Shown here: piece by piece, positions 55,808-63,510 of the stretch
Numbering within the stretch: the stretch's first letter is position 1
Layout of the letters: each line of letters begins with the position of its first letter
From: Collinsella aerofaciens
GTDB lineage: Bacteria; Actinomycetota; Coriobacteriia; Coriobacteriales; Coriobacteriaceae
Assembly: GCF_009876115.1 (NCBI RefSeq)
Contig: NZ_WWSY01000001.1
Location: 294,993-358,992 of the forward strand
Direction of reading: 5' to 3'
Length of the DNA: 64,000 nt
The notes under the pieces: generated by a model
Database searches by the model: none
Told to the model about the DNA's origin: nothing
What the model saw: only the letters and a program-made list of their open reading frames with translations
Program-made: the position numbers and the translations under genes

Positions 55808-57826
55808 CTAGACCATGACCACGGCGAGCACGAGGAAGACCACGAGCGCCGCGACGATGTAGCAGATGTATACGGAGTAGTTGCCGCCCTCGATCTTGGA
55901 GGCGAGGCCGGCCAGCTTGTCGGCACCCTCGCTCGGTGCATCGACCAGGAAACGGTCGGGCAGGGGCTCGACGCCCTGGGCGACACCGGTGAGCTTCTGG
56001 AACACGTGCGCGATGGACCAGCAGATCTTGGTGCATACCTCGCGCAGGGTGTAGAGCGGGCCCATGAAGAGTTCGACGTCGGACGCGAAGCTCGTGGCGA
56101 CGACGGGCATGTGCTCGTTGGGCTCGTAGCCGCACGCCCAAGGGTCGGTCTTCTTAGCGGGGGCCTTGGCGCCGAGGCAGGACCTCAGCGCGAACGCGAG
56201 GCCGGTGAGGACCACGAGCGCGATGGCGATCGCGGGGGTGGAGGTGGCGGCACCGGAAATCTCGTTCACGAGAGACACGCCCGAGGTGGCTGTGACGGCG
56301 GAGCCGGCAAGCACGCTCTGGGCGACGTCGCCCAGAACCGGGGCGATGACCGGGGAGCCGATTCCCAGTACCACGCAGATGGCCGCGAGGAGCATCTGCG
56401 AGAACAACATCGGAGCCGGGGACTCCTTGGCGTTCGCGGCCTCCTGGGAACGAGGGCTGCTCGCGAACGAGACGCCGTAGGCCTTCACGAAGCACGTGAC
56501 GGCCAGGGCACCGGTGATGGCGAGGGCGGCCGCGGAGGCGACGGCGAACACCATGACGACCGGGTCGGAGAGCGTCGAGATGTTGAACAGGGACTGGTAG
56601 GTGAACCACTCGGAAACGAAGCCGTTGAGCGGCGGGATGGCCGAGATGGCAAGGGCACCGATGAGGAAGCAGACGGCCGTGACCGGCATGCGGCGGAACA
56701 GACCGCCCATCTTCTCTATGTTGCGCGTACCCGTGGCATAGAGCAGGGAGCCCGCGCCGAGGAACAGCTCGCCCTTGAACATGGCGTGGTTGAGCGTGTG
56801 GTAGAGGGCGGCCATGAGCGCGATCGTCGCGATGACGTCGTTGCCCAGGGCGTGCGCCGTCATGGACGCGCCGACACCGAGCAAGATGATGCCGATGTTC
56901 TCGACGGAGTGATAGGCAAGCAGGCGCTTGATGTCGTGCTCGTGGAGGGCGTAGACGACACCCAGGACCGACGAGATGGATCCGAAGACCAGGACCATGA
57001 GGCCCCACCAGAGCTGGACGCCCGAACCCGCGAGCAGGTCGAGACCGACCTTGAGGATTCCCAGGATGCCGATCTTGATCATGCCGCCGGACATGAGGGC
57101 GGACACGTTGGACGGCGCCTCGGGGTGCGCCTGGGGCAGCCAGGAGTGCAGCGGGATGATACCGGCCTTCGCGCCAAATCCGAAGAACGCGAGGACGAAG
57201 CACGCGGAGGAGACGGCGGGTCCAAAGTCATGCGTACGGAAATCACTGAAGCTGAAGGAACCGCCAACGCCGTTGGTCATGAGCAGGAAGCTCGCCATGA
57301 TGAGAACGAAGCCCACGTGCGCGATGACGAAGTAGAGCCAACCGCCCCTAATGGAGTTCTTGTTCTCCTCGATAACGACAAGGAAGTAGCTCGTAAGGGA
57401 CATGAGCTCAAAGGCGACCAGGAACCAGAACACGTTGTCGGCGGTGATGACGAGCATCATCGAGGCGACGAAGGTGTTCATAAAGAAGCCGGCGCGCCCG
57501 ACCTTGCCCGGGTACTCGTCGAAGTAGGACAGACCGTAGATGAAGCCCGCAAAGGCGAGAATCGAGATGAGGACCACGATCAGGCCCGCAAGGCCGTTGA
57601 GCAAGAGCTCGAGACGGGCGAACGGGAAGAAGAAGACCGTGTTGAGGGACGAAACGTCGCCAAGCACGGCCTCGAGGCCCGCGATGAACGAAAGCACCGC
57701 GGCGACGGCGCCGATAAGGCAGCCGGCGGTCTTGGCGGCGTTATCGGCCTTGATCAGCAGAACCGAGGCGAGCGCACCGATGCACGAGACGGCAAGCGAT
57801 GCGATAAACAGCGTCATGCTATCCAT
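55808..57826 (-). CDS. hyfB: Hydrogenase-4 membrane subunit HyfB (NuoL-like)
   Basis: A 672-residue NuoL/HycC-type subunit, the same length as E. coli HyfB. GAKAGIIPLHSWLPQAHPEAPSNVSALMSGGMIKIGI is the antiporter core and DIKRLLAYHSVENIGIILLG follows. The long C-terminal helix region (about 550-672) would run along the membrane arm. ATG 57826 follows AGGGAG and overlaps the hyfA stop by 8 bp. Confidence 0.9.
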   Translation of the reverse strand: MDSMTLFIASLAVSCIGALASVLLIKADNAAKTAGCLIGAVAAVLSFIAGLEAVLGDVSSLNTVFFFPFARLELLLNGLAGLIVVLISILAFAGFIYGLSYFDEYPGKVGRAGFFMNTFVASMMLVITADNVFWFLVAFELMSLTSYFLVVIEENKNSIRGGWLYFVIAHVGFVLIMASFLLMTNGVGGSFSFSDFRTHDFGPAVSSACFVLAFFGFGAKAGIIPLHSWLPQAHPEAPSNVSALMSGGMIKIGILGILKVGLDLLAGSGVQLWWGLMVLVFGSISSVLGVVYALHEHDIKRLLAYHSVENIGIILLGVGASMTAHALGNDVIATIALMAALYHTLNHAMFKGELFLGAGSLLYATGTRNIEKMGGLFRRMPVTAVCFLIGALAISAIPPLNGFVSEWFTYQSLFNISTLSDPVVMVFAVASAAALAITGALAVTCFVKAYGVSFASSPRSQEAANAKESPAPMLFSQMLLAAICVVLGIGSPVIAPVLGDVAQSVLAGSAVTATSGVSLVNEISGAATSTPAIAIALVVLTGLAFALRSCLGAKAPAKKTDPWACGYEPNEHMPVVATSFASDVELFMGPLYTLREVCTKICWSIAHVFQKLTGVAQGVEPLPDRFLVDAPSEGADKLAGLASKIEGGNYSVYICYIVAALVVFLVLAVVMV

Positions 57827-58436
57827 TGTTTACGCTCCCTTCTGCTTTCTCGGACAGGCCCTGGGCCACAGCGGTAACGTCGACGACCGGACCGTTTTCG
57901 ATCGAGCGCAGGCGCTTGGCCTCGTCGAGCTCGCGATCGGCCGCGCCGCCCATGACGGTCAGCGCCTTGGTGGGGCACGCCGCCACACAATGCGGGCCGT
58001 CCGGATCGAAGGCGCACAGGTCGCACTTGACAGCGCAGGTGTACTGGCCGGGAGCCCACGTAAGAAGGCTGCTCAGGGACTTAGGATACGAAGGCGTCGG
58101 GTCGCACATGCCTGCGACACCGGCGATAGACGTGCCATCGGGGTGGATGGCTCCGAAGGGGCACGCGATGGCGCACAGCCTGCACCCGATGCACTCCTGC
58201 TCCTTGACGTGGATGCGATCGCCATCGTGCTCGATGGCATTCACCGGGCAAACCTCGGCGCAGGGGGCACCCTCGCAATGGTGGCAGGCAAGGGCGGCCG
58301 AAATACCGCCGGTCTTCACGAGCGCCAGGCGCGGCGTATCCTGAAGACCCTGCATCCGGTGAGCGTCGGCACAGGCGGACTGGCATGTTCCGCAGCCGAT
58401 GCACCTCTCCGGGTTGATGTCGATGAAGCGGTTCAT
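57819..58436 (-). CDS. hyfA: Hydrogenase-4 / FHL electron-transfer protein HyfA
   Basis: 205 residues with four [4Fe-4S] motifs: CIGCGTCQSACADAH, CHHCEGAPCAEVCP, CIGCRLCAIACPFGA and CDLCAFDPDGPHCVAACP. It carries electrons from FdhF to HyfH. ATG 58436 follows AAGGAAG by 5 bases; the GTG two codons earlier has no spacing to it. Paralogue of the hydN product at 60814. Confidence 0.9.
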   Translation of the reverse strand: MNRFIDINPERCIGCGTCQSACADAHRMQGLQDTPRLALVKTGGISAALACHHCEGAPCAEVCPVNAIEHDGDRIHVKEQECIGCRLCAIACPFGAIHPDGTSIAGVAGMCDPTPSYPKSLSSLLTWAPGQYTCAVKCDLCAFDPDGPHCVAACPTKALTVMGGAADRELDEAKRLRSIENGPVVDVTAVAQGLSEKAEGSVNNG

Positions 58437-58458
58437 CCCCACTTCCTTTCAAAATAAC

Positions 58459-58493
58459 GGGCCGGGCTCCCGAACGTACGGGACGCCCGGCCC
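58459..58493 (-). promoter_or_regulatory. Intercistronic hairpin between fdhF and hyfA
   Basis: GGGCCGGGC (58459-58467) and GCCCGGCCC (58485-58493) pair perfectly, with an inner stem TCCCG/CGGGA. On minus it is followed by GTTATTTTG, a weak T-run. It may attenuate or protect RNA, setting different levels for fdhF and hyf. Confidence 0.65.
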
Positions 58494-58514
58494 AAAAAGC
58501 CAACGAGAACGGGA

Positions 58515-60737
58515 CTACACGATTTGATTCACGTGCGTCTCGTCGTCGAACTTGGCGGCACCGGGCTCAACGTCCTGGGGAGCGGCGGCGTCGACCAGAG
58601 CCTGCTTGAGCTCGGTGTACTGACGCTCGACTTCGCCCTCGGCCCAGACCTGGTCGGCAATGGCGTCGACCTGGCAGGCGGAGAACTTGTCCTCGGGCGT
58701 ATGCGAGACCGGGTCGACCTTGTGCATGGTCAGCTCGTTGCACTTACCGATCCACCACTGGTAGGTCATATAGACCGTGCCCTTGTTGATACGGTCGCTC
58801 ACGTCGGCGCGGCTGTATACCTGGCCGCGGCGGCTGTGAATCGAGACGATGTCGCCGTTCTTGATACCGCGCGCCTGGGCGTCCGCGGGATTCATGCGGA
58901 CAAAGCCGGGCTCATCGGCAAGCAGCGCCAGCGTCTTGCAGTTGCCAGTCATCGAGCGGCAGCTGTAGTGGCCGACCTCACGGACGGTGCACAGGATGAG
59001 CGGGTACTCATCGTCGGGAAGCTCGGAGGGCGCCTCCCAGTCGTGCGCCATCAGGTTGGCGCGGCCGTCCTTGGTGGTGAACTTGCCACCAGCGAACATG
59101 TCGGGCGTACCGTGGTCGTTCACATCGGTGCTCTTGACGGGCCACTGGGCGTAGCCGCCCTCGGGAGCCATCTTCTCGTAGGTCGCGCCCACAAAGTTGG
59201 GGCACAGGCTAATGCACTCGTTCCAGATCTGCTCGGTGCTGTCGTAGTGCATGGGATAGCCCATACGCGTGGACAGGTCCGCGAAGATCTCCCAGTCGTG
59301 GCGGCACTCGCCCTTGGGCGGAACGGCCGCGTCAAAGTGCTGGAAGCTACGGTCGGATGCGGTAAAGACACCCTCGTGCTCGCCCCAAGAGGTAGCGGGC
59401 AGGATGACGTCGGCGAGCATGGTCGTCTGCGTCATAAAGATGTCCTGGCAGATGAACAGATCCAGCTCGGAGAGCGTCTTGCGCATTCCAGCCGAATCGG
59501 GCTCGGTCTGGACCGGGTCCTCGCCGTAGTTGTAGAAGCAGTGCACCTTGCCCTCGTCGACCAGATGGCCCAAGTCGGTGAGCTTGTAGCCCTCCTCGAG
59601 CGGGAGCTTTTCCTCGGGCACGCCCCAAGCCTTGGCAAACTTGGCGCGAGCGGCGGGGTCGGTGACTTTCTGGTAGCCAGGGTACAGGTTGGGCAGCATG
59701 CCCATATCGCAGGAGCCCTGGACGTTGTTCTGGCCACGCACGGGCGCGAGGCCGGAGTTGGGTTTGCCGATCTGGCCGGCAACGCAGGCGATGGAGGCGA
59801 TGGTGTGCACCGTCTTCAGGTTCTGCTTCTGCTGGCATACGCCCATGCCCCAGCCAATGATGGCAGAGGGCTTCGCCGTGGCGTACATCTCGGCAGCTTG
59901 GTGGATCAGCGCGGGCTCGACACCCGTGATGTCCTGTACGGATTCGGGAGTGTAGTTCTTGATGGTCTCCCACCACTCGTCAAAGCCGTTCGTGTGCTCG
60001 GCGACGAATTCCTTGTCGTAGAGGCCATCGTTGACCAGACAGTTGGCAAAGGCGTTGAGGAACGCGACATTGCAACCGTTCTTGATCGGAAGGTAGATAT
60101 CGGCGATACGCGCGGTTTCGATATGGCGCGGGTCGGCGACGATGATCTTGCAACCCTTTTCTTTGGCTCGCACGATACGCCTTGCGACGATGGGGTGCGA
60201 ATCGGCAGGGTTATAGCCGAAGAGGAAAATGCAGCCCGCATCCTCCATACCGGGGATGGAGCATGACATGCAACCTGAACCAACCGTGTCCATCAGACCG
60301 AGGACAGTAGGGCCGTGTCAAGTACGGGCGCAGTTGTCCACGCTGTGGGTGCCGATGCACGCACGCGTAAACTTCTGCATGACGTAGTTCGCCTCATTGC
60401 CGCCGCCTCGCGAAGAGCCGGTGGTCATGACAGCGTTAGGACCATATTCGTCAATTATGGCCTGCATCTTAGATGCGGTGAAATCCAGTGCCTCGTCCCA
60501 GCTTACGCGCTCAAGATCCGCGCCCTTGGTGCGGCGGATCATAGGGTGCAGTACGCGAGGAGTCAAGATCTTGGTGTCGTTGATGAAGTCGTAGCCGCTC
60601 ATGCCCTTAAGGCACAGCTCGCCCTGGTTGGTGATGCCGTTAAGCGGTTCGGTACCCACGACCTGGCCGTTTTGGACCAAGAGGTTAAACTGGCAACCGG
60701 CACCGCAGTACGGGCAGATCACTTTATGCTTCTCCAT
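58515..60737 (-). CDS. fdhF: Formate dehydrogenase H, selenocysteine-containing
   Basis: 740 codons with an in-frame TGA at 60318-60320 that is codon 140, exactly the Sec140 position of E. coli FdhF. Upstream of it: CPYCGAGCQFNLLVQNG with the [4Fe-4S] Cys, GELCLKG, TTGSSRGGGNEANYVMQKFTR and SVDNCART-Sec-HGPTVLGL. Downstream: GCMSCSIPGMEDAGCIFLFGYN, KIIVADPRHIETARIAD, GWGMGVCQQ, RGQNNVQGSCDMG and the C-terminal barrel with RSMTGNCKTLALL. It oxidises formate to CO2 at a bis-MGD molybdenum site. Conceptual translation stopping at the TGA would wrongly split it into two genes. ATG 60737 follows AAGGAGGGTGTC. Confidence 0.95.
60274..60320 (-). promoter_or_regulatory. Bacterial SECIS element in fdhF
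   Basis: Directly after the Sec UGA, TGTCC and GGACA form the upper stem and the apical loop contains GGTCTG, the same loop as in E. coli fdhF that SelB recognises. The start (TGACACGGCCC) is also E. coli-like. Confidence 0.88.
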
Positions 60738-60760
60738 GACACCCTCCTTCCTTTCTCTGC

Positions 60761-60776
60761 TACCGATTAATCGGTA
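60761..60776. promoter_or_regulatory. 16-bp perfect palindrome between hydN and fdhF
   Basis: TACCGATTAATCGGTA is self-complementary. It lies 24 bp upstream of the fdhF start, between two genes of one operon. It may be an operator or a small RNA hairpin. Confidence 0.5.
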
Positions 60777-60813
60777 CGTATTTGACAATCGTCGGGCCTG
60801 TATGGCCGCCCGC

Positions 60814-61332
60814 CTATGCCTCGTTTTCGATGGTGGCGCGGGCACGCTCGGCGGTCAGTTCCGCCAGGCGCTCCTCGTCTACCAGGGTGAGGCCCTTAGT
60901 CGGGCACGCCTCGGCACACGCCGGACCGCCGGGACGGTCCACGCACAGGTCGCACTTGAGCACGAAGCTCTTAGTCTGCGAACCCACGCGCACGTCGCCC
61001 ATCAAGACGGGGACCTGCGTGGTCGCCACGCTCACGGCGCCAAAGGGGCAGGCCATGACGCAGCTCTTGCAGCCGATGCAGTTGTCCTCGTTGACGCCGA
61101 TGCGATGGTTCTTTGGATCAAAGAACAAGGCGCCCGTGGGGCAGGCCTTGGCGCACGGGGCATCCTCGCAGTGATGGCAAGCCACCGGTGCGGAGATCTC
61201 GTACGTACGCGTCACGCGCAGGCGCGGTGCGGCGATGTTGCCGGGGATGTCGTGTGCCTCGATGCACGCTGCCATGCAGGTTTGACACCCAATGCAGCGC
61301 GAGGAATCGGCCACGACTCGTTTATTGCCCAT
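60814..61332 (-). CDS. hydN: HydN-like 4Fe-4S electron carrier
   Basis: 172 residues with the same four-cluster plan as HyfA: CIGCQTCMAACIEAH, CHHCEDAPCAKACP, CIGCKSCVMACPFGA and CDLCVDRPGGPACAEACP. In E. coli hydN also precedes or accompanies FHL genes and supports FdhF activity. ATG 61332 follows GGAGGGAG. First gene of the formate hydrogenlyase operon. Confidence 0.87.
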   Translation of the reverse strand: MGNKRVVADSSRCIGCQTCMAACIEAHDIPGNIAAPRLRVTRTYEISAPVACHHCEDAPCAKACPTGALFFDPKNHRIGVNEDNCIGCKSCVMACPFGAVSVATTQVPVLMGDVRVGSQTKSFVLKCDLCVDRPGGPACAEACPTKGLTLVDEERLAELTAERARATIENEA

Positions 61333-61445
61333 GTTGTTCACTCCCTCCTGAATCCCATGCCGGAGAGACCCTGTCGACGTTGCCCCGGACCGCCCGTGGT
61401 CCGACATCGGCGTATCGAGCGCATGCGGCGAAACAGGCACTCGGT

Positions 61446-61474
61446 AGAATATCTCCAACGGTATACAGGTTAAA
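61446..61474 (-). promoter_or_regulatory. Candidate promoter of the FHL operon
   Basis: Minus strand TTTAAC (61469-61474) and TATTCT (61446-61451) are 17 bp apart, giving a leader of about 110 nt with a CGGACC/GGTCCG stem at about 61388-61403. No sigma-54 -24/-12 signature is evident. Confidence 0.4.
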
Positions 61475-61662
61475 TATACGCAGTTGCAGGGGGTAAACTT
61501 GAGTATAGGCCCTGCATTACGGGTGTATTGCAGGAGTTTGGGCTGGTTAGGATTATTCTCAATAGGATATAAAGGCGAGTGTATTACACGCGTACGCTGC
61601 AGAGATTTTTACGCGCTCTCGTTTTGGATGTACTACGCTTGTATTCGTGTTAATGGTTATCA

Positions 61663-61702
61663 ACTTGAGTGAAATAAAGTAATCGTTATAAGATGCTCAA
61701 GT
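61663..61702 (+). promoter_or_regulatory. Promoter flanked by inverted ACTTGAG, toxin-antitoxin operon
   Basis: TTGAGT (61665-61670) and TATAAG (61687-61692) are 16 bp apart. ACTTGAG (61663-61669) and its inverse CTCAAGT (61696-61702) flank this core promoter, and one more ACTTGAG lies at 61497-61503. This fits autorepression by the antitoxin. Confidence 0.6.
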
Positions 61703-61758
61703 ATCGGCACATGCCGCATTTGACCGACTATATTGCACGCTCATTAAGGGGGCCAGTG

Positions 61759-62082
61759 ATGTCATCGACTCAAAAACGAGCCATCCTTCAGGTGCGCATT
61801 CGCGAGGAAGACAAGCAGCATGCCGAACGTCTCTACGACGCCATGGGCACATCGCTCGCCGAGGCCGTACGTCTATTTGTCGCGCAGAGCATTTTGATGC
61901 GCAAGCTCCCCTTTCAGCCGGTCGCCGTGCGCTCAAAGGACGGCACCGCCGCCTATGGATCGCTCAAAGCATATGGGGACCCCAATCGCCGCTCCAAGGA
62001 GCGCAATGTCTGGATTGAATACCTTGCTACAGAAAGCGACGATTCGATTTTGGGTCCCGAGGAAGTAGATATCCATGAGTAG
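61759..62082 (+). CDS. RelB/DinJ-like ribbon-helix-helix antitoxin
   Basis: 107 residues. AILQVRIREEDKQHAERLYDAMGTSLAEAVRLFVAQSILMRKLPF is the ribbon-helix-helix DNA-binding core of RelB/DinJ antitoxins (strand, then two helices). The C-terminal part (GDPNRRSKERNVWIEYLATESDDSILG) should wrap the toxin. ATG 61759 follows AAGGGGG; the upstream start at 61693 would begin inside the promoter. Overlaps the toxin gene by 8 bp. Confidence 0.82.
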   Translation: MSSTQKRAILQVRIREEDKQHAERLYDAMGTSLAEAVRLFVAQSILMRKLPFQPVAVRSKDGTAAYGSLKAYGDPNRRSKERNVWIEYLATESDDSILGPEEVDIHE

Positions 62083-62530
62083 CACCATCATCGACGAGAC
62101 CGTCATCCTACGCTACCTGCTTGACGACGACGAAGTTCTGTCACCGCGCGCCGCCAAGGTCATCGCCACCCGCACCGCTCGTGTCTACCCCGAAATCATC
62201 ACGCGCGTCGTGGTCACGCTGCGCGACGTCTATAAGGTTCCACGCGTTGAGATTGCTGCGGCCATGAAAAGGCTGATCGATGACGTCATGGTCGACGAGC
62301 CCACCGTTGTCGCCCTTGCCGTCAAACTCTTTGGCAAGACCCATATGGACTTTACCGACTGCCTCCTCGCAGCCCGAACAGCCATCTACAACGATGATGT
62401 CGTGAGCTTTGGCAAGCCCATCATCCAAGGCATGATCGATTACCGCCACAAGCGCCAAACCGCAGCCGAAGCCCGCAGCCGCAGCATCGACTCCACCATC
62501 GACAAGCTCCGCCACCAATCCCGCCACTAG
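62075..62530 (+). CDS. PIN-domain toxin (VapC-like)
   Basis: A 151-residue putative RNase. TIIDETVILRYLLDDDEVLSPRAAKVI is the PIN N-terminus with the first acidic residue (usually VDTNVLLRYL), and MDFTDCLLAARTAIYNDDVVSFGKPI the C-terminal acidic pair region. The second conserved Glu around residue 40 falls in YPEIITRVVVTLRDVY. C-terminal 25 residues are basic (KRQTAAEARSRSIDST). Coupled to a RelB/DinJ-type antitoxin, a less usual partner for PIN toxins. Confidence 0.78.
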   Translation: MSSTIIDETVILRYLLDDDEVLSPRAAKVIATRTARVYPEIITRVVVTLRDVYKVPRVEIAAAMKRLIDDVMVDEPTVVALAVKLFGKTHMDFTDCLLAARTAIYNDDVVSFGKPIIQGMIDYRHKRQTAAEARSRSIDSTIDKLRHQSRH

Positions 62531-62548
62531 CCCTCATCCCCACTCATA

Positions 62549-62615
62549 AGTTGCTGGAAAACAGTTCCTGGATTTAGGCTTATTCGGGCTTTTCTGAAAC
62601 TACGTCACCGCAACT
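62549..62615. repeat. 67-bp palindromic element, copy 4 (degenerate)
   Basis: Starts AGTTGCTGGAAAACAGTTCC and ends CTACGTCACCGCAACT; arms partly decayed, but the 22-23-22 bp plan is kept. Lies 18 bp after the toxin stop. Confidence 0.75.
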
Positions 62616-62670
62616 TCCAGGTTGGCAGCCCGAAACCGGCAGCCCCGGACCGCGAATCCTACTGTTCGCC

Positions 62671-62824
62671 ACGAAATGGGCCCATCTACTACGTTTAACC
62701 GATTACCCTCGACCATACAGAAATCCGAAATATCAAAACAGCTGGTAGACGGCTTGCCGATTTTCCGAAACTGCTGCTATGGTCGACCCCTGCGGGCCAA
62801 ACGTAGTAGATGGGCCGCTTTCGT
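62671..62824. mobile_element. 154-bp MITE-like palindromic element
   Basis: Terminal inverted repeats of about 26 bp: the left contains GGCCCATCTACTACGTTT (62679-62696), the right AAACGTAGTAGATGGGCC (62799-62816), and ACGAAA/TTTCGT close the ends. A nested stem TCGACCATA/TATGGTCGA lies at 62709-62717 and 62778-62786. No open frame of note. No clear target duplication was recognised. Confidence 0.65.
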
Positions 62825-62956
62825 GGCTCAACACCAGACCAGTCATTTTGGGGCAGGGCTTTTTTGGCCACATTTGCCAGCCGATCGCTAGAGCAGTCAA
62901 AAAGCCCGCTCCAAATTAGCTACCCCGGACTTCAATGGGTTCGCAAAAGCCAAAAG

Positions 62957-62979
62957 ACAGTCCGTATTTCACCGCAACT
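62957..62979. repeat. Half copy of the 67-bp palindrome
   Basis: Ends in GTATTTCACCGCAACT as in the right arm of the other copies; the left arm is missing. Otherwise the 62825-63010 stretch shows no gene. Confidence 0.6.
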
Positions 62980-63018
62980 TAGGAGGGGATATGGGGTCCC
63001 CGGCATGTATATGAAAAT

Positions 63019-63045
63019 GGCTCTGGTCCCAAAGGGAGCAGAGCC
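63019..63045 (-). terminator. Terminator behind the duplicated tRNA-Gly end
   Basis: GGCTCTG-G-TCCC and GGGA-G-CAGAGCC around AAA; on minus it is followed by ATTTTC. Confidence 0.75.
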
Positions 63046-63059
63046 ATTCGTCTATCTTA

Positions 63060-63203
63060 TGGAGCGGGCGACGGGAAGTCCAAGGATTTGCTTCGCAAAT
63101 CCTTGTTTCGCTGCGGGCCTTTGGCCCTTGCGTGCTGCGCTGGAAAATGCTCACGCATTTTCTCAGCTCCGCACCCTGGCGGGTTCGATTCCCGTCGCCC
63201 GGC
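63060..63203. repeat. tRNA-Gly end fragments enclosing three small hairpins
   Basis: 63060-63076 repeats the 3' end of tRNA-Gly including CCA (minus orientation, identical to 63263-63279). At 63181-63201 the same T-arm and acceptor sequence (GGGTTCGATTCCCGTCGCCC) appears in opposite orientation. Between them lie three perfect hairpins: 63081-63105, 63115-63127 and 63143-63162. No complete tRNA can be folded. Confidence 0.7.
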
Positions 63204-63211
63204 GCGTAAAC

Positions 63212-63250
63212 GAAAACAGCTCTGATCCCCAAAGGAAACCAAAGCCGTTA
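63212..63250 (-). terminator. Terminator-like sequence after tRNA-Gly
   Basis: Diverged version of the 63019-63045 terminator (minus: GGCTTTGG, TTTCC, then GGGGATCAGAGC, followed by TGTTTTC). Confidence 0.5.
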
Positions 63251-63262
63251 AAACAATTCTTA

Positions 63263-63336
63263 TGGAGCGGGCGACGGGAATCGAACCCGCGTCATCAGCT
63301 TGGAAGGCTGGGGTTCTACCATTGAACTACGCCCGC
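63263..63336 (-). tRNA. tRNA-Gly (UCC)
   Basis: Acceptor GCGGGCG/CGCCCGC, D-arm GTTC-AATGGTA-GAAC, anticodon loop CTTCCAA (anticodon TCC), T-loop TTCGATT, encoded CCA. Seven bases after tRNA-Pro, same transcript. Confidence 0.95.
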
Positions 63337-63342
63337 AAGATA

Positions 63343-63419
63343 TGGTCGGGACGACAGGATTTGAACCTGCGACATCCTGCTCCCAAAGCAGGCGCGCTAC
63401 CAAACTGCGCCACGTCCCG
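63343..63419 (-). tRNA. tRNA-Pro (UGG)
   Basis: Acceptor CGGGACG/CGTCCCG, D-arm GCGC-AGTTTGGTA-GCGC, anticodon stem CCTGC with loop TTTGGGA (anticodon TGG), T-loop TTCAAAT, encoded CCA. Confidence 0.95.
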
Positions 63420-63470
63420 AAGGTGTTGAGCAGCTAAGGTCTAAACCTTGCGTGTCCCAAAGCGAAGAAA

Positions 63471-63499
63471 ATTATAGGGGAGACTCCCCGCCTGTGCAA
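63471..63499 (-). promoter_or_regulatory. Promoter of tRNA-Pro/tRNA-Gly
   Basis: Minus strand TTGCAC (63494-63499), 17 bp, TATAAT (63471-63476). Confidence 0.75.
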
Positions 63500-63510
63500 G
63501 CGCAGAAACC

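Noticed and set aside
54867-56141. 424-codon hyfC frame beginning inside hyfB
   Set aside because: The first 117 codons are out-of-frame hyfB sequence; ATG 55790 has a ribosome site and the NuoH-like N-terminus.
60318-60320. Nonsense mutation splitting fdhF into two pseudogenes
   Set aside because: The UGA falls exactly at the Sec140 position, is followed by a SECIS with GGTCTG loop, and selA, selB and selC are nearby.
63062-63203. A tRNA gene on the plus strand ending in GTCGCCCG
   Set aside because: GGGCGAC and GTCGCCC would pair as an acceptor, but no D-arm or anticodon arm can be formed between them; they are inverted copies of the same tRNA-Gly end.
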